Of a stretch of 6,809 nt of DNA, positions 1-5,310 are shown piece by piece (positions within the stretch are counted from its first letter, which is position 1; every line of letters begins with the position of its first letter). The stretch is from Deltaproteobacteria bacterium. Its GTDB lineage: Bacteria > Desulfobacterota > Desulfobulbia > Desulfobulbales > Desulfobulbaceae. Both the position numbers and the translations under genes were made by a program. The notes under the pieces are model-generated. The model had not been told where the DNA came from. It saw only the letters and a list, made by a program, of their open reading frames with translations, and did not search any database. The stretch is from NCBI GenBank assembly GCA_013151365.1, contig JAADIK010000176.1, positions 5,107 to 11,915 of the forward strand, given 5' to 3'.

Positions 1-300
1 AAAAAAGAGAACGAGGCGGTGGCCGAACGTTTTGAGCTCTATATCGCCGGCATCGAGCTGGCCAATGGTTTTTCCGAGCTGGTGAACCCGGAGGAGCAAC
101 GGCAGCGGTTCGCGGCCGAAATTTCCCGGCGGCGCCGGGCCGGGGAGCCCCGGGCCCTCATGCCGGAGCGGTTTCTTGACGACCTGGGCCGCCTGGACGA
201 AACGGCCGGGGTCGCGCTGGGCCTGGACCGGTTGTTCATGATCCTCCTGGGCGCGGCAACCGTGGCCGACGTGGTTCCCTTTGCCGGCGATGACCTGTAG
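1..300 (+). CDS. epmA: EF-P lysine (beta-lysine) ligase EpmA, C-terminal part
   Basis: The reading frame is open from the first base, so the N-terminus lies upstream; the GTG at 19 is only an internal valine. The visible 99 residues match the C-terminal part of EpmA (PoxA/GenX), a class II lysyl-tRNA-synthetase-like enzyme without the tRNA-anticodon domain. Marks are the AERFELYIAGIELANGF segment, which in the family lines the amino-acid pocket, and class II motif 3, read as GVALGLDRLFMILLGA (bases about 208-255), whose Arg contacts ATP. The family adenylates (R)-beta-lysine and attaches it to a conserved lysine of elongation factor P, helping ribosomes through polyproline stretches. A true LysS is less likely: this ending (GLDRLFMILLGAATVADVVPF) is GenX-like. 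The stop is 40 bases before the next start on the same strand, so cotranscription with the repair gene is likely. No EpmB or EF-P gene is in view. Confidence 0.88.
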   Translation, partial: KKENEAVAERFELYIAGIELANGFSELVNPEEQRQRFAAEISRRRRAGEPRALMPERFLDDLGRLDETAGVALGLDRLFMILLGAATVADVVPFAGDDL

Positions 301-328
301 TATCGAATCCCGCCCGAATTATTTTCCC

Positions 329-333
329 GGAGA
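329..333 (+). promoter_or_regulatory. Ribosome binding site that sets the start of the nth-xthA fusion
   Basis: GGAGA lies 7 bases before the ATG at 341. An in-frame ATG at 281 would overlap the end of epmA by 20 bases and add 20 residues upstream of the family N-terminus. The Shine-Dalgarno match therefore favours 341. Confidence 0.65.
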
Positions 334-340
334 AATCCTT

Positions 341-1795
341 ATGCCGTTTTCCATTGATGCCGCCATGGCCCTGCTGGACCGGGAGGTCCGCCATTACCAG
401 GTGCCGGTTGTCGATCTGGTGGCCGCCCAGAGCAAAGATCCGTTCAAGATCCTGGTGGCCACGATCCTCTCCGCCCGGACCAAGGACGAGGTGACGGCGG
501 CGGCGTGCCGCCGGCTTTTCAAACGGGTCGAGACCCCGGCCGACCTGGCCGGATTGAGCGTAGCCGAACTGGAAAAGATCATTTATCCGGTCGGTTTTTT
601 CCGCAACAAGGCCGGCTACCTGGCCCGGCTGCCCGGCGCCCTGCGGGAGATGTTTGATTCAAGGGTGCCCGACGACGTGGATTCCCTGGTCAAACTGCCC
701 GGCGTGGGGAGAAAGACGGCCAACCTGGTCGTGACCATCGCCTTTGGCAAACCGGCCGTCTGTGTCGACACCCATGTCCACCGGATTATGAATATCTGGG
801 GCTATGTGCGGACCGAAACGCCGCTGGCGACGGAAATGGCCCTGCGGGCCAAGTTGCCGGGCAAGTACTGGCTCCGGTTCAACTCCATCCTGGTCGCCTT
901 TGGCCAGGCCACCTGCCGGCCGGTCAGCCCCCACTGCGACCGCTGTGTCCTGGCCGCGACATGTCCGCGGATCGGCGTGACACCGAGAAAAATTTCGGGT
1001 AAGAAAAAAAACGAGATGGAAGATGACGCCGTGAAAAAATTTGTTTCCTGGAACGTCAACGGTCTGCGGGCGGCCCTGAAAAACGGCTTCCTGGACGCGT
1101 TTGCCGAACTTGACGCCGATATTTTCGCCCTGCAGGAGATCAAGGCCTTGCCGGACCAGCTGCCAGATGAGGTCAAAAACATCCGCGGCTACTCCGCCTT
1201 CTGGTACCCGGCTCAGAAAAAGGGCTATGCCGGCACCGCGATTTTTTCCCGCCGGGAACCGCTGCGGGTCCTGTACGGGCTTGGCGACCCGGCCTTCGAC
1301 CATGAGGGCCGGGCCCTGACCCTGGAATTCGCTGATTTTTATTTCATCAATCTCTACTTTCCCAATGCCCAGCCCGGCCTGAAGCGCCTTGATTTCAAAC
1401 TGGCGTTTGACCGGACGGCGCTGCAATTCATCGACCGGCTCGCCCGGGAAAAATCAGTGGTTGTCGGCGGCGATTTCAACGTGGCCCACAAACCGATTGA
1501 CCTGGCGAATCCGCAGGCCAATGAAAAAAATCCCGGCTTTTCCCCGCCGGAACGGGCCTGGATGGACGAGGTGACCGGGGCCGGCTACATCGACACCTTC
1601 CGCCGTTTTAACCGGGAACCCGGACAGTACACCTGGTGGAGTTACCGGTTCAGGGCCAGGGAGAAAAATATCGGCTGGCGCATTGATTATTTTATCATCG
1701 ATCCCGGCAGCGCCGACCGCCTGGTCTCAGCGGCCATTCACGACAACGTGCTCGGTTCGGACCATTGCCCGGTCAGCATCGAATTCAAGCCGTAG
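341..1795 (+). CDS. nth-xthA: Fused endonuclease III (Nth) - exonuclease III (XthA) base-excision-repair enzyme
   Basis: One 484-residue frame holds two whole enzymes. Residues 1-220 are endonuclease III: helix-hairpin-helix LPGVGRK at 119-125 with catalytic Lys125, VDTH with catalytic Asp143, and the [4Fe-4S] ligands Cys192, 199, 202 and 208 in exact C-x6-C-x2-C-x5-C spacing. Residues about 231-484 are an exonuclease III/APE1-like AP endonuclease: WNVNG (Asn238), LQE (Glu266), LYFPN (Tyr339), GGDFN (Asp378, Asn380), RIDY (Asp449) and GSDH (Asp474, His475). All core catalytic residues are present in both halves. Nth removes oxidised pyrimidines and nicks 3' of the abasic site by beta-elimination; XthA cleaves 5' of abasic sites and cleans blocked 3' ends. 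The fusion would place consecutive base-excision steps in one cytoplasmic protein. The linker (about 220-232, lysine-rich then acidic) contains an A8 run, so a sequencing or assembly indel joining two overlapping genes must be excluded. ATG 1016 or GTG 1031 could start a separate xthA. Confidence 0.9.
   Translation: MPFSIDAAMALLDREVRHYQVPVVDLVAAQSKDPFKILVATILSARTKDEVTAAACRRLFKRVETPADLAGLSVAELEKIIYPVGFFRNKAGYLARLPGALREMFDSRVPDDVDSLVKLPGVGRKTANLVVTIAFGKPAVCVDTHVHRIMNIWGYVRTETPLATEMALRAKLPGKYWLRFNSILVAFGQATCRPVSPHCDRCVLAATCPRIGVTPRKISGKKKNEMEDDAVKKFVSWNVNGLRAALKNGFLDAFAELDADIFALQEIKALPDQLPDEVKNIRGYSAFWYPAQKKGYAGTAIFSRREPLRVLYGLGDPAFDHEGRALTLEFADFYFINLYFPNAQPGLKRLDFKLAFDRTALQFIDRLAREKSVVVGGDFNVAHKPIDLANPQANEKNPGFSPPERAWMDEVTGAGYIDTFRRFNREPGQYTWWSYRFRAREKNIGWRIDYFIIDPGSADRLVSAAIHDNVLGSDHCPVSIEFKP
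1004..1011 (+). other. A8 run with in-frame A_AAA_AAC slippery heptamer at the nth/xthA joint
   Basis: The linker codons read AAG AAA AAA AAC GAG ATG, so bases 1006-1012 form A AAA AAC in the phase needed for -1 ribosomal slippage. A -1 shift, or one extra A from transcriptional slippage, leads to TGA at 1024-1026 and releases Nth alone. The other shift meets TGA at 1032-1034. ATG 1016 overlaps the first of these stops and could restart XthA. This is inference: a fixed fusion with an innocent A-run, or a sequencing error, explains it equally well. Confidence 0.35.
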
Positions 1796-1899
1796 GAGTT
1801 CACCAGTGCCTTAGATTCGTTCGTTTTGGTTTCCGGATCTATCCTTGGCGGATGTGAGGAGGCCAAAACGGGCGAAGATGAGGTGCTGGTGTACTCCTA
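1793..1899 (+). repeat. Long hairpin element, copy 1, between converging stop codons
   Basis: Positions pair in one register (i + j = 3692) from 1793/1899 to 1834/1858. By hand count there are 32 Watson-Crick pairs, 7 G.U pairs in the + sense (1807, 1808, 1812, 1820, 1821, 1830, 1831) and only 3 mismatches (1800; 1814 and 1815). There are no bulges, and the apical loop is about 23 nt. The two mismatches at 1814/1878 and 1815/1877 are a tandem G.A/A.G. No U-tract follows either arm, so it is not a standard intrinsic terminator. It fills the whole space between the xthA stop (1793-1795) and the lipoprotein stop (1899-1897), and its tips are part of both TAG codons. It is homologous to the hairpin at 5201-5310. 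Possible roles are a 3'-end RNA structure, an RNase III site, or a TA-bounded miniature mobile element. Confidence 0.85.
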
Positions 1900-2346
1900 A
1901 GGCCGAATGGCGCGGACATAGCCCTTGCCGCCGCCGTGGTAGAATTGCCGGTCTATACCGCATTCGGGGCCGAGTTCCCAGGCCCCGACCATCCCCTCGC
2001 CGTTTTTCTTGTCAGCCCAATATTTCCCTTTATTATCAATAACACAGTTGCCGTTATGATGAATATCAAAGGTGAAGATCAGATTGTAAAGCTCGTATAC
2101 CGTGGGCAAACGCCAATCGTGGTATTTACCGGTTTTATTCAGTTGGGCGACATAGGCCTTGGCCGCCTTTAAACCGCTGATCATTTTACTCCGTTTGATC
2201 TGCCACATCTGGCCGTTCGCCCGGTTCAGGCAGATGCCGTTGCCGAGGTCGACAAATCCCGACTTCCCGTTCGTTAGCTTGGCGCAACCGGGCAGGGTGA
2301 CGAGCAGGAACAGGACCAGAGTAATCGTAACTAGGCTTTGTCTCAT
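1897..2346 (-). CDS. Small lipoprotein with Lcl C-terminal (DUF1566-like) domain
   Basis: This encodes 149 residues from the ATG at 2346. An in-frame TTG at 2349 would add one residue; a GGAGAG 9 bases upstream of the ATG serves either. The N-terminus is a signal peptide (MRQ, then a hydrophobic stretch to residue 18) ending in a lipobox LPGC with Cys21, so the mature protein should be lipidated and anchored to the cell envelope. The rest resembles the Lcl C-terminal domain: an ANGQMWQ segment near 43-49, the hallmark DWRLPT at 77-82 and a closing YVRAIRP at 143-149. This domain is common in secreted and lipid-anchored proteins of deltaproteobacteria, often in many paralogues. It is linked to surface binding, but the ligand here is unknown and no enzymatic role is visible. 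Base use is more AT-rich than the neighbours, which may mean acquisition or relaxed expression. The gene converges on nth-xthA and diverges from tal. Confidence 0.78.
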   Translation of the reverse strand: MRQSLVTITLVLFLLVTLPGCAKLTNGKSGFVDLGNGICLNRANGQMWQIKRSKMISGLKAAKAYVAQLNKTGKYHDWRLPTVYELYNLIFTFDIHHNGNCVIDNKGKYWADKKNGEGMVGAWELGPECGIDRQFYHGGGKGYVRAIRP

Positions 2347-2424
2347 CAAAATAAGCTCTCCAGTGATAATTAAGTGGATCTATTTTTCCTTGTCTTGCAG
2401 GCAGAGCGACACGACGTTGCCCCG

Positions 2425-2511
2425 TCCGGAAACGAGGATTTCCGTTCGAGATCAGGTAAACGCAGACTTCGAGGCAGGCGAAAAAAAGCGGGCAAAAAGA
2501 CCGTTTCCGGA
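2425..2511. promoter_or_regulatory. Inverted repeat pair TCCGGAAACG / CGTTTCCGGA upstream of tal
   Basis: The ten bases at 2425-2434 are the exact reverse complement of 2502-2511, with 67 bases between. The left arm can instead pair locally, CGGAAA (2427-2432) with TTTCCG (2439-2444). Together with the palindrome at 2537-2546 this gives three TTCCGGA copies within 125 bases, suggestive of operator sites. The regulator is unknown. Confidence 0.4.
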
Positions 2512-2536
2512 TAGACACGAACTATTATTCGAACCT

Positions 2537-2546
2537 GTTCCGGAAC
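2537..2546. promoter_or_regulatory. Perfect palindrome GTTCCGGAAC, candidate operator
   Basis: This ten-base perfect palindrome ends about 66 bases before the TATAAT at 2613. It shares TTCCGGA with the inverted pair upstream. It may be a dimeric regulator site, but chance cannot be excluded for a single palindrome of this length. Confidence 0.35.
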
Positions 2547-2612
2547 AAACCCTGAAATGACCGGTACCTGTTTGTAGTATATAGGAAGAGGTTTTTTTTT
2601 CAAGAGAGCCGG

Positions 2613-2618
2613 TATAAT
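2613..2618 (+). promoter_or_regulatory. -10 element (TATAAT) of the probable tal-gnd promoter
   Basis: This is a consensus -10 hexamer, with transcription expected to begin near 2625. No good -35 lies 16-18 bases upstream; the spot is a T-run (2592-2600). The promoter may therefore rely on an activator. The leader to ATG 2708 would be about 80 nt. Confidence 0.5.
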
Positions 2619-2697
2619 ATAAAAAGGTGCCGGGTGAAAAAATAATGATTACCGTTGACCGTGAAGAAACATTGATTTATGACTCAAAAAGAGTGAT

Positions 2698-2702
2698 GGA
2701 GG
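2698..2702 (+). promoter_or_regulatory. Ribosome binding site GGAGG of tal
   Basis: GGAGG sits 5 bases before ATG 2708 and decides that start. In-frame starts exist at GTG 2627 and at ATG 2645, which has a weaker GGTGA 7 bases upstream. Using these would add 27 or 21 residues before the point where the protein starts to match transaldolase. Confidence 0.7.
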
Positions 2703-2707
2703 CAGCA

Positions 2708-3673
2708 ATGAGCAAGCTTGACCAGTTAAAAACAATGACCACTGTGGTTGCCGATACCGGGGACTTCGATTCAATCAAGGAGTATCGGCCCACGGATGCC
2801 ACCACCAACCCGTCGCTCGTCTATGCCGCGGCGCAGTTGCCCCGCTACCGGAACCTGGTGGATGAAGCGGTGGACTACGGCATGACGAGAGCCGACACGC
2901 TCTCTGCCCGCACGGGCCTGGTCCTGGACCGCCTGGCCGTCCTCTTCGGCCGGGAAATTCTTGCTATCGTGCCGGGACGCGTTTCCACGGAGGTGGACGC
3001 CCGGTTGTCCTTTGATACCGAAGGCAGTATTCGCAAGGCCAGCGAATTGATCAAAATGTACGAGGAATTCGGCATCGACCGGGAGCGCATTCTCATCAAG
3101 GTGGCCTCGACCTGGGAAGGAATCCGGGCGGCGGAGGCCCTGGAAAAAGAGGGTATTCACTGCAACCTGACGCTGATGTTCAGTTTTGCCCAGGCCGTTG
3201 CCTGCGCCGAGGCGGGAGTGACCCTGATCTCGCCTTTCGTCGGCCGCATTACCGACTGGTACAAGGCCCACGAGGGGGTCGACGGCTATGCCCCGGAGGA
3301 TGATCCCGGGGTTAAATCGGTCAGAAAGATTTATTATTATTACAAGCACCACGGCTATCCGACCCAGATCATGGGGGCCAGTTTCCGGAACGTCGACCAG
3401 ATCCTCGGCCTGGCCGGCTGTGACCTGTTGACCATTTCGCCCAAGTTCCTGGCCGAACTGGAAAATACGGAAGGGGATGTTCCCCGGCAGCTTGATCCGG
3501 AACGGGCCCGGGAGATGGAGATGGAAAAATACCACCTCGCCGAAAAGGATATGCGCTGGATGCATAATGAAGACCCGATGGCCGTGGAGAAACTGGCGGA
3601 AGGCATTCGTAATTTTACCAAGGATCTGCGCAGGCTCGAGGAATATGTGCGCCAGCGTCTGACCGCCGCCTAG
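2708..3673 (+). CDS. tal: Transaldolase (TalB type)
   Basis: The product has 321 residues, close to the 317 of E. coli TalB, and matches it along its whole length. It moves a dihydroxyacetone unit from sedoheptulose 7-phosphate to glyceraldehyde 3-phosphate, giving erythrose 4-phosphate and fructose 6-phosphate, in the cytoplasmic non-oxidative pentose phosphate pathway. Visible marks are TTVVADTGD (Asp16), DATTNPSL (30-37), VPGRVSTEVDARLSFDTE (88-105, with Glu95), ILIKVASTWEGIRA with Schiff-base Lys131, CNLTLMFSFAQA (152-163), SPFVGRITDWYK (175-186), MGASFRN (222-228) and DPMAVEKLAEGIR near the C-terminus. These fit the full-length TalB subfamily rather than the short TalC/MipB type. The gene lies 63 bases upstream of gnd on the same strand, so the two probably form a pentose-phosphate operon driven from the TATAAT at 2613. 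A longer N-terminus from 2645 is possible. Confidence 0.95.
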   Translation: MSKLDQLKTMTTVVADTGDFDSIKEYRPTDATTNPSLVYAAAQLPRYRNLVDEAVDYGMTRADTLSARTGLVLDRLAVLFGREILAIVPGRVSTEVDARLSFDTEGSIRKASELIKMYEEFGIDRERILIKVASTWEGIRAAEALEKEGIHCNLTLMFSFAQAVACAEAGVTLISPFVGRITDWYKAHEGVDGYAPEDDPGVKSVRKIYYYYKHHGYPTQIMGASFRNVDQILGLAGCDLLTISPKFLAELENTEGDVPRQLDPERAREMEMEKYHLAEKDMRWMHNEDPMAVEKLAEGIRNFTKDLRRLEEYVRQRLTAA

Positions 3674-3696
3674 GCACTGGCCGGCAAAAACGAATT

Positions 3697-3714
3697 CCGG
3701 CGGCAAGACGCCGG
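3697..3714 (+). other. Small hairpin in the tal-gnd gap
   Basis: CCGGCG (3697-3702) pairs with CGCCGG (3709-3714) around the loop GCAAGA. No U-tract follows, so it is unlikely to end transcription. It might stabilise or separate the two messages, or be incidental in GC-rich sequence. It ends 11 bases before the gnd ribosome binding site. Confidence 0.35.
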
Positions 3715-3736
3715 CAACAAACGAAGGGAGAACAAC

Positions 3737-5185
3737 ATGTCAACCGCGGATATCGGCCTAATCGGCCTGGCCGTTATGGGCCAGAACCTGGTTTTGAACA
3801 TGAACGACCATGGCTTTACGGTTGCCGTATTTAACCGGACCCTGGCCAAGGTGGATACCTTTCTGGCCGGCCCGGCCATGGGGACGAAAGTTATCGGTAC
3901 CCATTCAATCGAGGAACTGGTCGGTAAACTGAAAAAACCGCGCCGGGTCATGATGATGGTCAAGGCCGGCGAGGTGGTCGACGCCTTTATCGACAAGCTG
4001 ACGCCCCACCTGGACCCCGGCGACATCATCATCGACGGCGGCAACTCGCTCTACACCGACACTGAACGCCGCAACCGCGCCCTGGCCGAGAAAGGGATTC
4101 TCTACATAGGCACCGGCATCTCCGGCGGCGAGGAAGGGGCGCGCAAGGGCCCATCCATCATGCCCGGGGGCAATCCCGAGGCCTGGCCGCATGTCAAAGA
4201 TATTCTGCAGGCCATTGCCGCCCGGGTCGACGGCGTGCCCTGTTGCGACTGGATCGGCGAGGGCGGGGCCGGGCATTTTGTCAAGATGGTCCACAACGGT
4301 ATCGAGTATGGCGACATGCAGCTTATCTGCGAGGCCTATGACCTGATGCACCGTGGTCTCGGCATGGACGAAGAGGCGATGCAGGCCGTGTTCGCCCGCT
4401 GGAACAAGGGCCGGCTCGATTCCTACCTGATCGAGATTGCCTCCCATATCCTGGGTTTCAAGGACGAGGACGGCAGTCCCCTGGCCGAAAAGATCCTCGA
4501 CACCGCCGGCCAGAAGGGCACCGGCAAGTGGACCGCTGTCAACGCCCTCAACATGGGTGTTCCCCTGACCCTGATCGCCGAGGCCGTGTTCGCCCGCTGC
4601 CTGTCGGCCCTGAAGGAAGAACGGGTCAGGGCCGCGGCCGTCCTGCACGGCCCGGCGGCCGCTTTCGACGGCGATGCGGACCAGTTCATCGAGGACCTGC
4701 ATGATGCCCTCTATGCCGCCAAGATCATCTCCTATGCCCAGGGCTACATGTTGATGCGCCAGGCGGCGCAGGAATACGGCTGGCAACTGAATTACGGCGG
4801 CATCGCCCTGATGTGGCGGGGCGGCTGCATTATCCGCAGCGCCTTTCTCGGCAAGATCAAACAGGCCTTTGACGCCAACCCGGACTTGGACAACCTCCTG
4901 CTTGATGATTTTTTCCGCGACTCGATTCACGGCGCCCAGGCCGGCTGGCGCCGGACCGCGGCCCGGACCGCCGAACTCGGCATTCCGGCCCCGGCCATCG
5001 CCGCGGGCCTGGCCTATTATGACGGCTATCGCAGTGCCCGGCTGCCGGCCAACCTCCTGCAGGCCCTGCGTGACTACTTCGGCGCCCATACCTATGAGCG
5101 CGTCGATAAACCGCGCGGCGAGTTTTTCCATACCGACTGGATCGGCAGTGGCGGCAAGGTCTCGTCGTCGACGTATAATGCGTGA
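3737..5185 (+). CDS. gnd: 6-phosphogluconate dehydrogenase, decarboxylating (NADP-type)
   Basis: The product has 482 residues, slightly longer than E. coli Gnd (468). It oxidatively decarboxylates 6-phosphogluconate to ribulose 5-phosphate plus CO2 and reduced cofactor, in the cytoplasmic oxidative pentose phosphate pathway. The N-terminal Rossmann fold carries the GLAVMG dinucleotide loop (10-15). Asn33-Arg34-Thr35 follows the second strand, the usual contact for the NADP 2'-phosphate. Catalytic and substrate segments are IIIDGGNSLYTDT (97-109), the signature TGISGGEEGARKGPSIMPGG (126-145), and HFVKMVHNGIEYGDMQ (180-195) with Lys183, Asn187 and Glu190. The C-terminal tail that reaches the partner subunit shows Arg455 and FHTDW with His465. 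The start is set by GGGAG (3726-3730), 6 bases before ATG. It follows tal in the same direction. No glucose-6-phosphate dehydrogenase gene is visible. The message runs into the long hairpin at 5201. Confidence 0.96.
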   Translation: MSTADIGLIGLAVMGQNLVLNMNDHGFTVAVFNRTLAKVDTFLAGPAMGTKVIGTHSIEELVGKLKKPRRVMMMVKAGEVVDAFIDKLTPHLDPGDIIIDGGNSLYTDTERRNRALAEKGILYIGTGISGGEEGARKGPSIMPGGNPEAWPHVKDILQAIAARVDGVPCCDWIGEGGAGHFVKMVHNGIEYGDMQLICEAYDLMHRGLGMDEEAMQAVFARWNKGRLDSYLIEIASHILGFKDEDGSPLAEKILDTAGQKGTGKWTAVNALNMGVPLTLIAEAVFARCLSALKEERVRAAAVLHGPAAAFDGDADQFIEDLHDALYAAKIISYAQGYMLMRQAAQEYGWQLNYGGIALMWRGGCIIRSAFLGKIKQAFDANPDLDNLLLDDFFRDSIHGAQAGWRRTAARTAELGIPAPAIAAGLAYYDGYRSARLPANLLQALRDYFGAHTYERVDKPRGEFFHTDWIGSGGKVSSSTYNA

Positions 5186-5200
5186 TTGCCGGACCCCGCC

Positions 5201-5310
5201 GGTAAGCCGCCACAGGCGCCCCGGATTTACGTAGTCGCTTTCGTTCGCTATAGCCCCTCTATGCGGGCGGGAGTGACCGCGTGAAGATGTAGTGCCGGTA
5301 GCGGCTTACC
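5201..5310 (+). repeat. Long hairpin element, copy 2, after gnd and into the PHP gene
   Basis: Positions pair in one register (i + j = 10511) from 5201/5310 to 5248/5263. By hand count there are 32 Watson-Crick pairs, 9 G.U pairs in the + sense and 7 mismatches, with no bulges. The tip can add ATAG/CTAT (5250-5253 with 5259-5262). The outer ten pairs (GGTAAGCCGC / GCGGCTTACC) are perfect. A tandem G.A/A.G mismatch sits at 5224/5287 and 5225/5286, matching copy 1. The right arm, CGCGTGAAGATGTAGTGCCG onward, aligns with 1869-1890 of copy 1 at 17 of 22 bases. It begins 15 bases after the gnd stop and covers the last 20 codons plus the stop of the converging PHP gene. No U-tract follows. It may act as a 3'-end structure of the tal-gnd message. 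Confidence 0.85.

Larger units (their letters stand above)
2347..2707. other. Divergent intergenic region between the lipoprotein and tal
   Basis: No convincing gene lies in these 361 bases; the open frames crossing them run antisense through the lipoprotein or lack family-like sequence. The region is more AT-rich than the genes. It contains a perfect TATAAT at 2613-2618, a T9 run at 2592-2600, a 10-bp inverted repeat pair (2425-2434 with 2502-2511) and a 10-bp palindrome (2537-2546), all built on TTCCGGA. I see no clear promoter for the lipoprotein on the - strand. Confidence 0.6.

Noticed and set aside
281..340. ATG 281 as the start of the repair fusion
   Set aside because: It overlaps epmA, lacks a good ribosome binding site and adds residues outside the Nth family; GGAGA before ATG 341 is better.
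659..1426. Open frame of 255 codons on the - strand inside nth-xthA
   Set aside because: It is a shadow of a gene with all catalytic motifs intact, with no recognisable domain or ribosome binding site.
1793..1899. Integron attC site
   Set aside because: The imperfect long hairpin is reminiscent, but the required RYYYAAC and GTTRRRY core boxes are not at the ends, extrahelical bases are absent, and no integrase or cassette layout is seen.
1793..1899. Standard intrinsic terminator
   Set aside because: The stem is far too long, and neither strand has a U-tract after it. A role in ending or stabilising transcripts remains possible.
2159..2560. Open frame of 133 codons on the + strand across the lipoprotein start and upstream gap
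   Set aside because: Over half is antisense to the lipoprotein; there is no ribosome binding site or family signal.
2592..2600. T9 run as the tail of an intrinsic terminator
   Set aside because: No GC-rich hairpin immediately precedes it on the + strand.
3314..3340. Short TTATTATTATTA tract in tal as a microsatellite of interest
   Set aside because: It encodes the IYYYYK stretch aligned with IYQYYK in E. coli TalB, so protein constraint explains it.
2771..3706. Open frame of 311 codons on the - strand across tal
   Set aside because: It is a shadow of the transaldolase frame; the sense strand has full TalB motifs.
3905..5131. Long open frame of 408 codons on the - strand inside gnd
   Set aside because: It lies fully antisense to a perfect Gnd match, has no family resemblance, and such frames are common opposite GC-rich genes.
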